From positions 4,774,001 through 4,838,000 of the forward strand of contig OX637343.1 of NCBI GenBank assembly GCA_951799405.1: a stretch of DNA of 64,000 nt, written 5' to 3'. Position 1 is the first letter of the stretch. Each line of letters begins with the position of its first letter. Below are positions 1 through 10,192 of the stretch, piece after piece. This DNA comes from Agapetus fuscipes (lineage: Eukaryota; Arthropoda; Insecta; Trichoptera; Glossosomatidae). Under the pieces are notes generated by a model, which saw only the letters and a program-made list of their open reading frames with translations, did not search any database and was not told the origin of the DNA. The position numbers and the translations under genes were made by a program.

Positions 1-209
1 AATCTTTTCAAAATTTATAACTTTTTAATCAAATTCTACCCAATCTGAGAGAAGAAAAAACGTAAAACTCGATAATGTGAGAGTTGTCTTAAATATTTTT
101 TAAATCAATTTCCTGTTTTCATAAGACACATTGGTCCAGTACACATGCAAACATTGCTCATGTGAAATTATTTAAATGGTCTATACGGCAAACAAGAACT
201 AAGGCAGCG
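1..209 (+). mobile_element. MITE-F copy, cut by window start
   Basis: This is the right-hand part of a short inverted-repeat element. It ends in AACAAGAACTAAGGCAGCG and contains a block around ACTCGATAATGTGAGAG and CACATTGGTCCAGTACACATG. The same body recurs at 15677-15931, 25044-25309 and 61877-62130, where both inverted termini are visible. It has no coding capacity. Confidence 0.75.
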
Positions 210-287
210 AGTTAGTACTTTATAAGTTCCATGTTCCGTATTTACATTTAGTAAAAAAAAATCATACCATTATTATATATATTTACC

Positions 288-510
288 GGTCCGTAGTCCA
301 GTGGTAACACTTCGGACTCGTAAATCGAAGGTTGTGGGTTCGAATCCCGGCGGAGCACAAACAATATACCATTTATATTTTTAAATTTGCTCTTCGCTGG
401 GTTGAAAAATTCATAAACCTTTATCAATTAAAAGGTCCATCCAGCCTTACAACAACTGGGTCTAGGATCTTAGGAAATAAATCATCCTAATATTATTATT
501 ATACCTATGT
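288..510 (+). repeat. SINE-A copy (tRNA-derived)
   Basis: The head carries a pol III A-box-like stretch (GTAGTCCAGTGG) and a B box (GGTTCGAATCCC), as in a tRNA. The SINE-A body follows (GCTCTTCGCTGGGTTGAAAA), then an AATAAATCATCCTAATATT tail. The tail resembles the end of the CR1-like LINE at 35320-35960. Part of the distal body is deleted compared with other copies. Confidence 0.8.
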
Positions 511-885
511 ATTTATTTTACTCTCTCCGCACTCCGGACCACCTCCAAGCTCCTCAGTCGGTGGGCGACCTCAGCCAGTGATGGGTGTCTGTGAGACATG
601 TTCTACGCAGTTTTCAAAAATTCAATTGCGATCTAATATTGTCTGTGGAAACTGAATTAAAAATATAATCAAAGCAGCTGTTTTATTGTTTAATTTAACA
701 ACAAAGAAATGTGTGAAAAGTTTGAACAATTAAATGTGTGTGAAATATTCAAACATGAGTAACTATTGGTAACAATAACCATGTAATAATTATCAAATAT
801 TATATTGTCACTCACATTTTTTTTCAAACATTAGATTGTTCGATGAAAATTGTTTTTTTTTTGTATTTATTTTAACTGTGTAATC

Positions 886-1127
886 TGTAATCTAAGTTGC
901 AAAGATATTATATTATTTTTTAAATTCATACAGAACGTACCTATTCCCACGAACAGACACGTGTAAATGCTGCATGTCTACTACCGAATTTGAAAACCCA
1001 AACCTCGGATGAACATGAACCCTGCAACTTTTCCCGACCTTTTCTTCAACAGGGCTGACATTGGAAAAGTGAACCATTTTTTTTGCAGTATGGGCGGTCA
1101 GCTTCAAACCAACCTATAAGCCAAGGG
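886..1127 (-). repeat. Rep-D copy
   Basis: Reading the minus strand, the copy begins near the standard CTTG..TTATAGGTTGG start, passes the GGTTCACTTT and CATGTTCATC blocks and ends in GCAACTTAGATTACAGATTA. It has no pol III boxes that I can recognise and no coding capacity. Confidence 0.75.
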
Positions 1128-1442
1128 ACACTTATGATTATTTAGTTTTTTTAAACCATAAAATCAATGCATAAAATAAAAATATATTTTTAGTTGTAAT
1201 TGACTACCCACGTCCTATGCGTTCGGGGTAGGATTAAATTCTTTTTGGGCTAAATTTGACCAAACACTGCAGTTGACATTTTGGTGGCTTTTATTTAGAA
1301 AAGATCAAGGGTGCGTCTTGTTCGTTCTTCTTCTTCTCAATCTGTATTCCAAGGACCGAAAAGAATGGCTGTTGATTTGCAATGTTGGCGGCTAGGACAT
1401 GTAGGTAATTTTGTTTTAAACTTTAATTCGCAACTAAAAAAC

Positions 1443-1766
1443 GCAACTAAGCTACACATGTAGTGTAACTTCTTGCCGCGTTATCTCCGAAGCGGTGCAT
1501 GTGGCGAGTTGAACCTTTTTTATTTTTACAGGTAAAGGGGCCGGCCTTACGCCAACCACTTCAGTTGAAGTGGGGGTTTTCCAGCTGCCGAGAGAGCTGG
1601 TACTCATTTCTTGTGAAGGCTGAGTAAACCTTGCCGGTATTTTATTTTTGTGTTTGAAATAAACACCGAAACGCGAAATCATTTCTGACACCATCGGGTG
1701 GGATTCGAACCCGAGCTCACGGCATGGAATGCAAGCACTCTACCAACTGAGCTATCGACCGTACTA
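1443..1766 (-). repeat. SINE-B copy, near full length
   Basis: On the minus strand the tRNA-like head (GGTCGATAGCTCAGTTGG type A box, GGTTCGAATCCCACC B box) lies at 1688-1765. The family body follows, with the inverted TCAGCCTTCACAAGAAATGA and ACTTCAACTGAAGTGG blocks. The 3' end is AGCTTAGTTGCGTT with TTGCG-type tail units. No independent tRNA gene is claimed because the head is always joined to the same body. Confidence 0.85.
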
Positions 1767-1867
1767 CTCAATTTGATTTAATTTCGTAATTTGATTTTAA
1801 GTTAATTATTTCTCTTTCCGAAATTATTGCTTTCCTTGGCCAATAATTTATTATTGGTTGGTAAGAC

Positions 1868-2360
1868 GCTGATCCCCCATGCTGATATAACTTGGTTCAC
1901 TTTTACCAATGCCACCCCGGTTTCAGGGAAAGGCGTGGCAAAAATGACGTTGATGTGCGAGGTTTGGTTTATTTTTTATGTACACATGTAGCATGTGTAA
2001 ACGCGTAAACTTACATGTCGCACGCTTAATAATAAAGAGAAATAACTCAAAAATTGTGAAAATCGAGATTTTGTAATAAAACGCAAGAACAATGCGAGAA
2101 GAATAGGTAGAATGCGACAGCCGTTCAATTTGGACGAATATGACCAAGATAAAACATCGGTCGCCTTTTTCATCCCATACAAGTTGTACTGGTTGTCTGA
2201 ACTTCAAACGTGATTTCCCAACATTCTTATTTTTTTTATTATTGCTCTTTATGATAAAGCGTGCGCTGTGCTTGCTTGTAGGCGTGCATCAAATATGAGC
2301 CCTAAAAATGTGTCAATATATCTCTGCAACTTACATTATCGAATATTATAGAAATACGAG
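1868..2360 (+). repeat. Rep-D copy split by MITE-J
   Basis: The 5' part (GGTTCACTTTTACCAATG through the TGTAAACGCG block) ends near 2018. The 3' part resumes near 2266 with GCTTGTAGGCGTGCATC and ends in CTCTGCAACTTACATTATCG. A MITE-J copy sits between them. The 5' part is more diverged than in most copies. Confidence 0.65.
2019..2265. mobile_element. MITE-J copy (247 bp) inserted in Rep-D
   Basis: Terminal inverted repeats CGCACGCTTAATAATAAAG and, on the right, CTTTATGATAAAGCGTGCG bracket a non-coding body. A second copy with the same body is at 54425-54671. No convincing target duplication is visible for this copy. The transposase superfamily is unknown. Confidence 0.75.
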
Positions 2361-2480
2361 TAAATTCACTCATATAACTCTGAGTTAACATAGAGGACAT
2401 GAAAAAGGGCAAAGCAATTGAAAGCAAATACACTAGTTATTGGTAAGTCAGTATAATAAATAATAATTGATGAGAAGTAG

Positions 2481-2620
2481 TCATGTTGATAGCTCAACTG
2501 GTAGAGTGCTTGCAATCCAAGCCGAGAGCAAGGGTTCGAATCTCACCGAGGGTGTCAGAAATGATTTTCCGTTTCGGTGTTTTGTTCACATTTTTCCAAC
2601 CAACCCGGCCGAGGAAGTCA
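2481..2620 (+). repeat. SINE-B copy, 3'-truncated
   Basis: The tRNA-like head (TGATAGCTCAACTGGTAGAG, then GGTTCGAATCTCACCGAGGG) is followed by GTCAGAAATGATTTTCCGTTT. The family body then breaks down near a CCGGCC motif. Confidence 0.75.
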
Positions 2621-2879
2621 CATTTTTTTTCTTCATTTTAAGTATTCCGAGTCTATATTTTAATTGGAAATAAAACATTTTTTTTTTCATAGACAAAATT
2701 AGCCAAAGTTTAAAGTGAAAACAGTGCCTTGAAGTTTCCAGAGCCAGAAGTGCAGAAAATGAAATAAGAAGAAAATATAGAAGTGGAAGAAGAAGACAAT
2801 GCGTGTCTCGGATTACTGGTACGTCGAAATATTTATCATCTAATTCCTTACTAACATTATGTAGTTAAGTTTGTTTTTT

Positions 2880-3160
2880 AAATAGATTTATGAAGAGTAA
2901 TGCAATTCATCAACCTATTTTGCCTGGCCAGAAACAGTTAAGTAAGTATTAACATTATCAATTAATAATTCATTATAAAATATTTTAATTAATTAGTTAT
3001 AAACAATTACCCAATGACATCTGTTGAACCAGGGTCAAGGTTATTATCGATAAGGCACGGCGCAGGCTGGGTTTGAACTTGCGCTTGTTTCAATAACGCG
3101 CATTCGATTGCCAACGCCTTATCCGCTCGACCATACCATCGACGCAACACAAAAAAAACT
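2880..3160 (-). repeat. SINE-C copy (third tRNA-like SINE)
   Basis: Minus strand: GGTCGAGCGGATAAGGCG (A-box-like), AAGTTCAAACCCAGCC (B-box-like), then the block TTGACCCTGGTTCAACAGATG and a TTAATTATTAATTG-rich stretch. It ends near GGCCAGGCAAAATAGG and TTGCATTACTCTTCATAAATC. The distal blocks recur, with a different head sequence, at 54318-54838. Confidence 0.6.
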
Positions 3161-3695
3161 AAGCTACACATACAGTGTAACTTCTTAACAAAAAATAGGC
3201 TGATTTATTTGGTGAGCGCTGTTTTTGTGTGTATCACACCTAAAGAGCCCTCTGCGAGCTTGGTCGTCGCTAAAGAGAGCGCCAATTCTCAAGCAAGACC
3301 CAGTTTCTGTAAGGCTGGATGGACCTTTTGATGACCGGTCTGCGGTAAAGGTTTATGAATTTTTCAACCCAGCGAAGAGAAAATTTGAAAATATAAATGG
3401 TATATTTTTTGTGCTCCGTCGCGATTCGAACCCAAAACCTTCCATTTACGAGTTCGAAGTGCTGCCACTGGACTACGACCGGTTCTTGCCTGCTTTATCG
3501 TCGAATGGGTCTCATGTGGCGGTTGAGGACCTTATTATTTTTACAGGTAAGGGGGCCGACCTCACGCCAACCACTTCAGTTGAAGTGGAGGTTTCCCGGC
3601 TCCCGAGGGGGCTGGTTCTCATTTCATATGAAGGCTGAGTAAACCTTGTCGGTATTTATTTTTAGTTTGAAATAAACACCGACACGGGCAATCAT
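3155..3695 (-). repeat. SINE-B fragment interrupted by SINE-A
   Basis: SINE-B body lies at 3484-3695 and its 3' end (AGCTACACATACAGTGTAACT, read on plus) at 3160-3190. The SINE-A copy 3194-3483 sits between. The tRNA-like head is absent. Confidence 0.7.
3194..3483 (-). repeat. SINE-A copy nested in SINE-B
   Basis: Complete SINE-A on the minus strand: head at the 3483 end, ATCATTTGGTGAGCGCTG-type 3' region at the low end. The short repeat TTCTT borders both sides and may be a target duplication. Confidence 0.8.
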
Positions 3696-3869
3696 TTATT
3701 GTAAATAATTCACACATGTTTCTATTAAGAGTGTTATAGTAAACTATGCCTTATTATGAAACAATAAACCTTCGGTTAGTTTAAAATTCCTCGTTACGCC
3801 ATGACATCTGTTGAACCAGGGTCAAAGTTATCGTCATGGGACCCGACGAGAATCGAAGGTAATGTCTTT

Positions 3870-4178
3870 AATAATAATAAATAAATTAGGATGATTTGTT
3901 TGGTGAGCGCTGTTTTTGTGTGAATCACACCTCAAGAGCCTTCTGCGAGCTTGGTCGTCGCCGTAAAAAGCGCCGATTCTCAAGCAAAACCCAGTTGCTG
4001 CAAGGCTGGATGGACCTTTAGACAGTTTAGTGACCGGTCTTTGGTGAAGGAATACGAATTTTCCACCCTGCGTAGAGCATATTTGAAAATATAAATGGTA
4101 TATATTTTGTGCTCCGCCGGGATGTGAACCCACAACCTTCCATTCAGAAGTGTTAACAACTAGACTACGGACCGGTCT
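3870..4178 (-). repeat. SINE-A copy
   Basis: Minus-strand SINE-A. The head at 4110-4178 (GGTCCGTAGTC, degenerate B box) is followed by the standard body and a TAATTTATTTATTATTATTA tail next to 3870. A short SINE-C-like remnant (GACATCTGTTGAACCAGGGT) lies just outside at about 3800. Confidence 0.8.
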
Positions 4179-4429
4179 TTATTATATATACATCGCCACC
4201 ACCCACTATAATATTATATTTTCTTCATCAGTCTTTCATCACTCATTCTCTCCATATGTCCAAACCACAGATCACGGAATATAAAGTCCAAACCATAGAT
4301 AACGGAATAAAGTCTTTATACCTACCCTAAACCTGTCTTTTATATTTTTTAAACTTTTTAAGGTCTAAAAAAGAGTGACGGTAATGAAAACAATCAAGCG
4401 TGGTTTAAAATTATTTATCTACAATTATA

Positions 4430-4930
4430 AAGGTTTAAAAAAATATCGCCAAAGGTAAAACTGAAATAGTGCTGATTCACTGATTTGAGAAATTGTGAAT
4501 ATTTTAATTTTATTGTGAGTCATTTCTCATAGTAAGTCTACATCTCAAATATAAGCTGCAAAGATATGTATCATTTGAGATTCATATTAAATGCATTCCC
4601 ACAAGCAGACACGCATAATTTCGCGCTCACACATGCCGCATGTGGACCTACAGTATGAAAAACCCAATCTCCAATGAACATAAGCCCTGCAACTCTTGCT
4701 GACCTTCCCTGAAACAGGAGTGACATTGGCAAAGTGAACCATTTTTTACAGTATGTGTGGGCAGCCTCATAAGTCAAGGAAGTGAACTTATTCAAAGGAA
4801 GTGCTCATGAAGAACTTCTAAGCTAAAGGATTTTCACACTTGTTTAGTGAAAAAGTGTATTTATCTGTGAAACCCATGTTACACATATTATAACTTCGTC
4901 ACTTACCTACTTAGTTTTACCTTTACGGTA
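4430..4930 (+). mobile_element. MITE-G copy split by Rep-D
   Basis: The left end reads AAAGGTAAAACTGAAATAGTG with CTGATTTGAGAAAT. The right end reads TTACCTTTACGGTATCG in inverted orientation, after a body containing AGGATTTTCACACTTGT. A Rep-D copy sits inside. Other copies are near 18570, 35140-36045, 40370 and 62475-63560. Confidence 0.65.
4540..4788 (-). repeat. Rep-D copy inside MITE-G
   Basis: Well-preserved Rep-D: CTTGACTTATGAGGCTGCC start, GTTCACTTTGCCAATGTCAC, GTGTCTGCTTGTGGGAATGC and CTTTGCAGCTTATATTTGAG end (minus strand). Confidence 0.8.
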
Positions 4931-5149
4931 TCGATATATACACACCTACTCGCTACGATAGTACTGGCACGTGTATGTTCTACGCATTTATATAAAGATA
5001 ATATTGTTAATAGTACAACCAACATGACACACGAGGGATCCCATGAAAAATGGCGTCAATTAAAATTCGCAATAACGCCAATACACCATGGAGGAAATAT
5101 TAAATGGAGGGGTCGTACATGTGATTTAGTACCAATCAACATGATTCAC
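4931..5149. other. Unassigned intergenic DNA
   Basis: I see no gene or recognised repeat here. The ATACACACCTACTCGC and AACCAACATGACACACG stretches have no obvious partner elsewhere in the window. Confidence 0.4.
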
Positions 5150-5770
5150 CGTCTTTGACACCATAGACCATACACTGTTTATAATGCTGTCTCGCTCACG
5201 ATATATGAAATGTTTTTCTCATTTTCTATGTAATCAACGTGTCTCTACTCCGTCTTCAATCTATTTACAAATCACCAAGGAAACACATGAAATCACAATG
5301 GTAACGGATTTGTTAGTAGTGTTGTTGCAAGTATGAAGATATTTGATAAATTCCGAATTCAAAAATGTTCCCACCTCATTGTGTACGGGATGATTTTCAC
5401 AAGTATCTATTACCGCGAGCATAGAAGCTACATACTTAAGCAAGTACCTATATATTTGAACATCACTAGTTCTAGAAATGTCATTTTTGCGAACAAATTA
5501 TTTCGACAAACGAAAATAAATTTTATCAACGTAATCATATAGAATAGTGATTTTAAAGTGAAATATCATTCCACGTTCTATAACACATTTACTCTCATTT
5601 GTTGGCACGTTTAGAAAATACCCAGTTTGGCATTTATATGCATTTAACAAGGTAACACACCTGTTCACAGTTGGAAGGTTACCGATAGACTGAATTTGGA
5701 TTTTTGTGTGATGAGTGGGGTAGCGTATTTCTGATTCTCAAAGGATTGATTTCTTAGCCCATCCAGTTCT
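5150..5770 (+). repeat. Dispersed repeat, homologous to hAT-like body
   Basis: This segment resembles, in inverse orientation, 27190-27860 inside the hAT-like element at 27119-27922. Shared blocks are the TCTCTACTCCGTCTTCAATC region, CATCACTAGTTCTAGAAATG, GGTAACACACCTGTT and ATTCTCAAAGGATTG. hAT-type termini are not seen here, so it is probably a truncated copy. Confidence 0.6.
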
Positions 5771-5812
5771 ATATATCCATGCAGTACACGTGTTGCACTG
5801 TAGCATCTTATG

Positions 5813-6224
5813 CCGGTATTCTCCATTGCCATCTGAACGCTTAACTTTAGCTAAGGAAGCATTTCTGTATCGAAATAGGCCGGACAAAAAAATGTCGTTG
5901 TTTTTAAAAATATGTTTATTTTACTTTATGGCCTTAGTAAATAAGTGAAATTCATGGAAAAAATCAAGCATGTTAGCTGATTTTTTACCTAAATTTTAAA
6001 GTTAAAATTTTTTATAAAACTTAAAAAATGACGCCACGAAAATATATTTAAAAAAACTATTTTTTTTTATATTTTCTTGCATTTTCTTGTTCTAATTTTG
6101 TTGTTTCATACTTTGGAAATATTTTTGCTCTTTATAATTATAGAATGATACAATGTCTAGAAAGTCTATGTATAATAATTCAGGTAATGTGAACAGTTTT
6201 TGAGATAATGGAGAATACCGCTAT
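5813..6224. mobile_element. MITE-H copy
   Basis: CCGGTATTCTCCATTG at the left and AATGGAGAATACCGC at the right form terminal inverted repeats. The body (GTCGTTGTTTTTAAAAATATG, ACTTTATGGCCTTAGTAAA, AACTTAAAAAATGACGCCA) recurs at 33645-33980. It is non-coding and T-rich. Confidence 0.65.
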
Positions 6225-6261
6225 TAGAATCGACCAACTGAATAGGCAAATTATATCGATA

Positions 6262-6800
6262 TATCTACTGTAACTGTAACTCTGCCACCATTCCGCTAGG
6301 GGTAGCCAGAGCCTCTGCAGATTTGCCTCAATTTTTTCCTATCCTTGCAGACCTCTTTCAGTTTATTCATATTCATCACCTTTTTCATACATTTTTTTCT
6401 CACATTCGCTTTGTGCATCCTATTCGTCACAATTTCACTAATTTGATCAATCAATACTTTTCTCGGTCTTCCCATTCCCCTTTTTCCTTCCACATTTCAT
6501 CTGAATACACACTTTGTAAGTCTTTCATCATCCATATCCTTTCTACATGTCCAAACCATCTCATCACATTTCTTTTAGCATTTCCACTGTACATACCTTA
6601 CTAATTTCGCTATCATTTGTAGCCCATGCTTCACTTCCATACATCAATGTTGGTAACAATATGTCATTCTGTACCGACATTCTCTGCCAATAATATTTTT
6701 CAATCCTCGAAATTTGTGTATACCTACCTATATGCGAGATTCTACGCGTGCTGTCAACTGTCAAAATAATACATTGTCTATGATCTAGGTCACGTGACAT
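6262..6800 (-). pseudogene. LINE 3'-terminal fragment (RT C-terminal region)
   Basis: Minus-strand translation gives LPTLMYGSEAWATND (the LYG.E.W motif downstream of reverse transcriptase in many LINEs), then RWFGHVERM-like and GRPRKVLIDQI-like segments ending KKLRQICRG. The reading frame changes at least once between 6564 and 6493, so it is dead. The terminal CTGCAGAGGCTCTGGCTACC sequence recurs near 38205 and, diverged, near 31345. It is 5'-truncated and the clade is not assigned. Confidence 0.65.
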
Positions 6801-6997
6801 GTTTTGTTTTTATTCAAATCAAAAGCGTTCCATTCTATTTTTGAGTTTATTGTTATTTTATACCTACCACTTTATATTGTTTACATCAGTGGTTCCCAGA
6901 ATGTGCGCCGAGTCTCCGAGGGGTACATAAATGGCGCTGCGAAATATTCATTAAAATAATACGGTAATTTTCTTGTAAGGAAATTATTTCTAATTCT

Positions 6998-7660
6998 CGA
7001 TGATGATGATGATGAGTTGATGATTTCTTTATAGCGCCGTTTCGTGATGTAGTCACTCCAAGGGCGCTTGTGCAAATGATGCCAGAAATTTGCTAGTCTT
7101 CAGTGCATTCCGGAACTTTCCATGGTCCTCCAGCTCTCTCACATGATGTGGCAGGTGGTTCCAGGCCAGAGGACCAGCAACTGCAAATGCACGCTCTCCA
7201 AACATTGTGTTAACTCTTCTTATAGGTTCTTCAATCCTTGATTTGGCTCCAGTCTCAGCCGAGCGCAGTGTTAGGCTTTTTTTGCCGAGGGTGACTGGTT
7301 TGATTAAATCAGCGAGATATTTGGGTGTTTTTCCAAATAAAGCTTTGTGGACCATCGTGCACACTTTGAACTCGATGCGCTCCGGTGTACGGAGCCAGTG
7401 AAGCTTGTGGAGAAGAGGAGTAATGTGAGTAAATTTCGACTGACCAGCAATCATGCGAGCGCACGCATTGACAACCAATTGTAGCCTATTCAATCGACAT
7501 TTTGGTTGGCCTGCATGTAAGCTATTGCAGTAGTCTATTTTAGATACCACGAATGCATTTACTAAAGCTTTCCTTGCTTCCATTGGTAACCCCCCATCGA
7601 CGGTTTTTTTGAGATGAAAACGCACAATGATATTTTGGAAATCGTGTGCCAACCCCCATC
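6998..7660 (-). pseudogene. CR1-like LINE 3' end, RT C-terminus
   Basis: The minus-strand frame (about 199 codons from 7652) encodes the C-terminal part of a CR1/L2-type reverse transcriptase: DYCNSLHAGQPKCRLNRLQ, THITPLLHKLHWLRTPERI and GERAFAVAGPLAWNHLP are all characteristic. Endonuclease and catalytic RT domains are missing through 5' truncation. The short 3' UTR (GGCGCTATAAAGAAATCATC) ends in a CAT/ATC microsatellite near 7001-7015, the usual LINE tail for this group. The same 3' end recurs alone at 36360-36440. Confidence 0.8.
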
Positions 7661-7724
7661 CCTCCCCATCGACAATATCAATTCCTTAGAAAAAAATGTT
7701 GTAGGTAGGTATATTGTAGGTTAT

Positions 7725-7960
7725 ATTGTCATGATTTTAGTTGGGTTCTTTTAATTAAACTACAATTATTTTTTTCAAGATTTATTTTAACACAATGTTG
7801 GATTACAATGAACTGATTACTAGCTCTTGCTTATTGACTTCACGGCTCAATGTTTTAGTCGACTCTGGTCTCTCACACAATTGCAGTCCAAATATATAGC
7901 GTCTAAACGGACGCCTCTCGCATATTCCGGACCCTTCTACAGTGAGCCACACACTTTTGT
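7725..7960 (-). repeat. LTR-like sequence (possible solo LTR fragment)
   Basis: Read on the minus strand it matches the end of 17500-18195: CATATTCC block, ATATA core, CAATTGCAGTCC, then TAAAATAAA-type sequence and AAAGAACCCAACTAAAATC. No internal retroviral-type genes lie beside it. Boundaries are approximate. Confidence 0.45.
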
Positions 7961-8221
7961 ATTGTTCCATATTATTCTAGTTACGTATACCAACAACTAC
8001 GTGCCTGGGCACATGCATACATTCAAACTCACAGTAGACTATACTAGAGGCGGACACATACACACAAGCAAGCCACGCAATCGGGCTCATAAGTTCGTTA
8101 ACACTGAAACATGGCTCTCGGACAAAATAAAATCAGCCGAATTAGGACTATTCGACTATAACATTTTTCGATGTGATCGGTCTTCTTCCTCTATAAAAAC
8201 CCGCGGAGGGGGAGTAATGAT

Positions 8222-10192
8222 ACGAGACGTTCGCGCCAGTAGGCTCTTGGCTGGGAAACCGGAAATACATGAATGGTGGTAAATTTAAATTGGCTGCAAG
8301 GCGGTAAATTTAAATTGGCTGCAGTTTGAAAATATTATTCTGAGTATTAAAATCATGATATTATATAGCCGTTATTATAATGGCGGTAAATTTAAATTTC
8401 TGACAGTTTGAAAATATAAATCTTAGTATAAAAATTATGTTATTAGGTATTATTGCAAAAATGTCTTCAAATTTAAATTAAATTAAAATTTATTTTCACT
8501 AAATTTTGTATTTTTAGTTAGGCTTTTGGCTGGGGAACCGGAAATATATAAATGGTGGTAAATTTAAATTGGCTGCAGTTTGAAAATATTAATCTGAGTA
8601 TTAAAATCATGTTATTGTATAGCCTTTATTATAATGGCAGCAAATTTAAATTTGTGGCAGTTTGAAAATATAAATCTTAGTATTAAAATTATGTCATTAG
8701 GTATTATTGCAAAAATGTCTTTCAAATTTAAATTAAATTGTTTTTTTTTTTAAATAGATTTGGTATTTTTTTAGCTACTAAATATATATCACTATTGTGA
8801 GTAAATGGATGTGTGTGTGTGAGTTTCTGCAATCTATTTATTGTAAAGGTAAATGTGCACAACTATTTTTACCTATTTGTATCTTATTTATTACTTTACT
8901 TATTTTTATGAGTGAAACTAATTTTATTATTTTAGAATCTTGGTATCTTTTAATGTCAACATGTAATTGGAGCAATACGTAATTTTATTTATTTTCATAT
9001 TTTTTTATATTCTTAAGTATCCTATCCATTATTGTATTGTTCTAAATCAGGCCTGGCCAACCCAAATTGCACCCCGGGCCGCATTGATGGCCTAAAATTT
9101 CCCCAAGGGCCACACATACAAACATTTTACAAAAAAAATATATATAAAAAAACGAAACCACAACCAGATGTGAAAAGAAAACACGCATTGAACCAACAAC
9201 AAAAAATGTATTTATGTAGTAAACAACATTAAAAAAATTCAACAATAGAAAAATATTTTAACAATGAAAATTATTAATTAACCCTTAACTTCATAGAGGA
9301 AAAAATTCTTAATTTTTCATTTCAAAACAATATTACAAATAAAACCAATTATCAGGACTTCTCCTTTCAGTGCAAGATTTGAGATTCTTTTCGCCTACTT
9401 AATTTTTCTAAATCTAGGTATTTCAATATTTGAAGTTACACACCTTAACTGGTTTTCCAGATTTACGTCTGTTATAGACGCCCTATTTTTATTTTTATTA
9501 TATTTCATTTTTATTTTTCATCACACATGACCGCGGGCCGCGGGTTGGCCAGGCCTGTTCTAAATAAATAAATAAAAATGTGATTATATGGCCCATATAT
9601 AACGACGGCAAATTTAAATTCAAAATATAAATCAGTTATCTTTAAATTTTAGTATTATAATCCCGTGATTCAATAGCCCTTATTTTAAAAGTTAAACTTG
9701 TTTGCAATAATACCTAATGACATAATTTTAATACTAAGATTTATATTTTTAAGCTGCCACAAATTTAAATTTGCTGCCATTATAATAAAGGCTATATAAT
9801 AACATGATTTTAATACTCAGATTAATATTTTCAAACTGCAGCCAATTTAAATTTACCACCATTTATATATTTCCGGTTCCCCAGCCAAAAGCCTAACTAA
9901 AAATACAAAATTTAGTGAAAATAAATTTTAATTTAATTTAAATTTGAAGACATTTTTGCAATAATACCTAATAACATAATTTTAATACTAAGATTTATAT
10001 TTTCAAACTGTCAGAAATTTAAATTTACCGCCATTATAATAACGGCTATATAATATCATGATTTTAATACTCAGAATAATATTTTCAAACTGCAGCCAAT
10101 TTAAATTTACCGCCTTGCAGCCAATTTAAATTTACCACCATTCATGTATTTCCGGTTTCCCAGCCAAGAGCCTACTGGCGCGAACGTCTCGT
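8222..10192. mobile_element. 1971-bp foldback element with ~490-bp inverted arms
   Basis: Arms start ACGAGACGTTCGCGCCAGTA and extend roughly 490 bp on each side (about 8222-8715 and 9700-10192), with internal direct repeats based on GGTAAATTTAAATTGGCTGC. The 8-bp target duplication gtaatgat is exact at 8214-8221 and 10193-10200. Removing the element and one target copy restores the LINE reading frame across the site, which confirms both ends. No transposase is encoded. The 8-bp duplication suits hAT, P or Merlin-type transposases. Confidence 0.92.
9048..9557. mobile_element. 510-bp hAT-like MITE nested in the foldback element
   Basis: Termini CAGGCCTGGCCAACCC and, inverted, the same 16 bases at 9542-9557. 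The exact 8-bp target duplication is ttctaaat (9040-9047, 9558-9565). CAG termini with 8-bp duplications are typical of hAT. The interior is non-coding apart from short chance frames. Confidence 0.92.

Noticed and set aside
297..360. tRNA genes (many tRNA-like stretches with A and B boxes)
   Set aside because: Each is joined to the same downstream SINE body, and the acceptor stems do not close as in a functional tRNA.
1452..1694. Recurrent frame with KIPARFTQPSQEMSTSPLGSW
   Set aside because: It is the minus or plus strand of the SINE-B body, present wherever SINE-B occurs.
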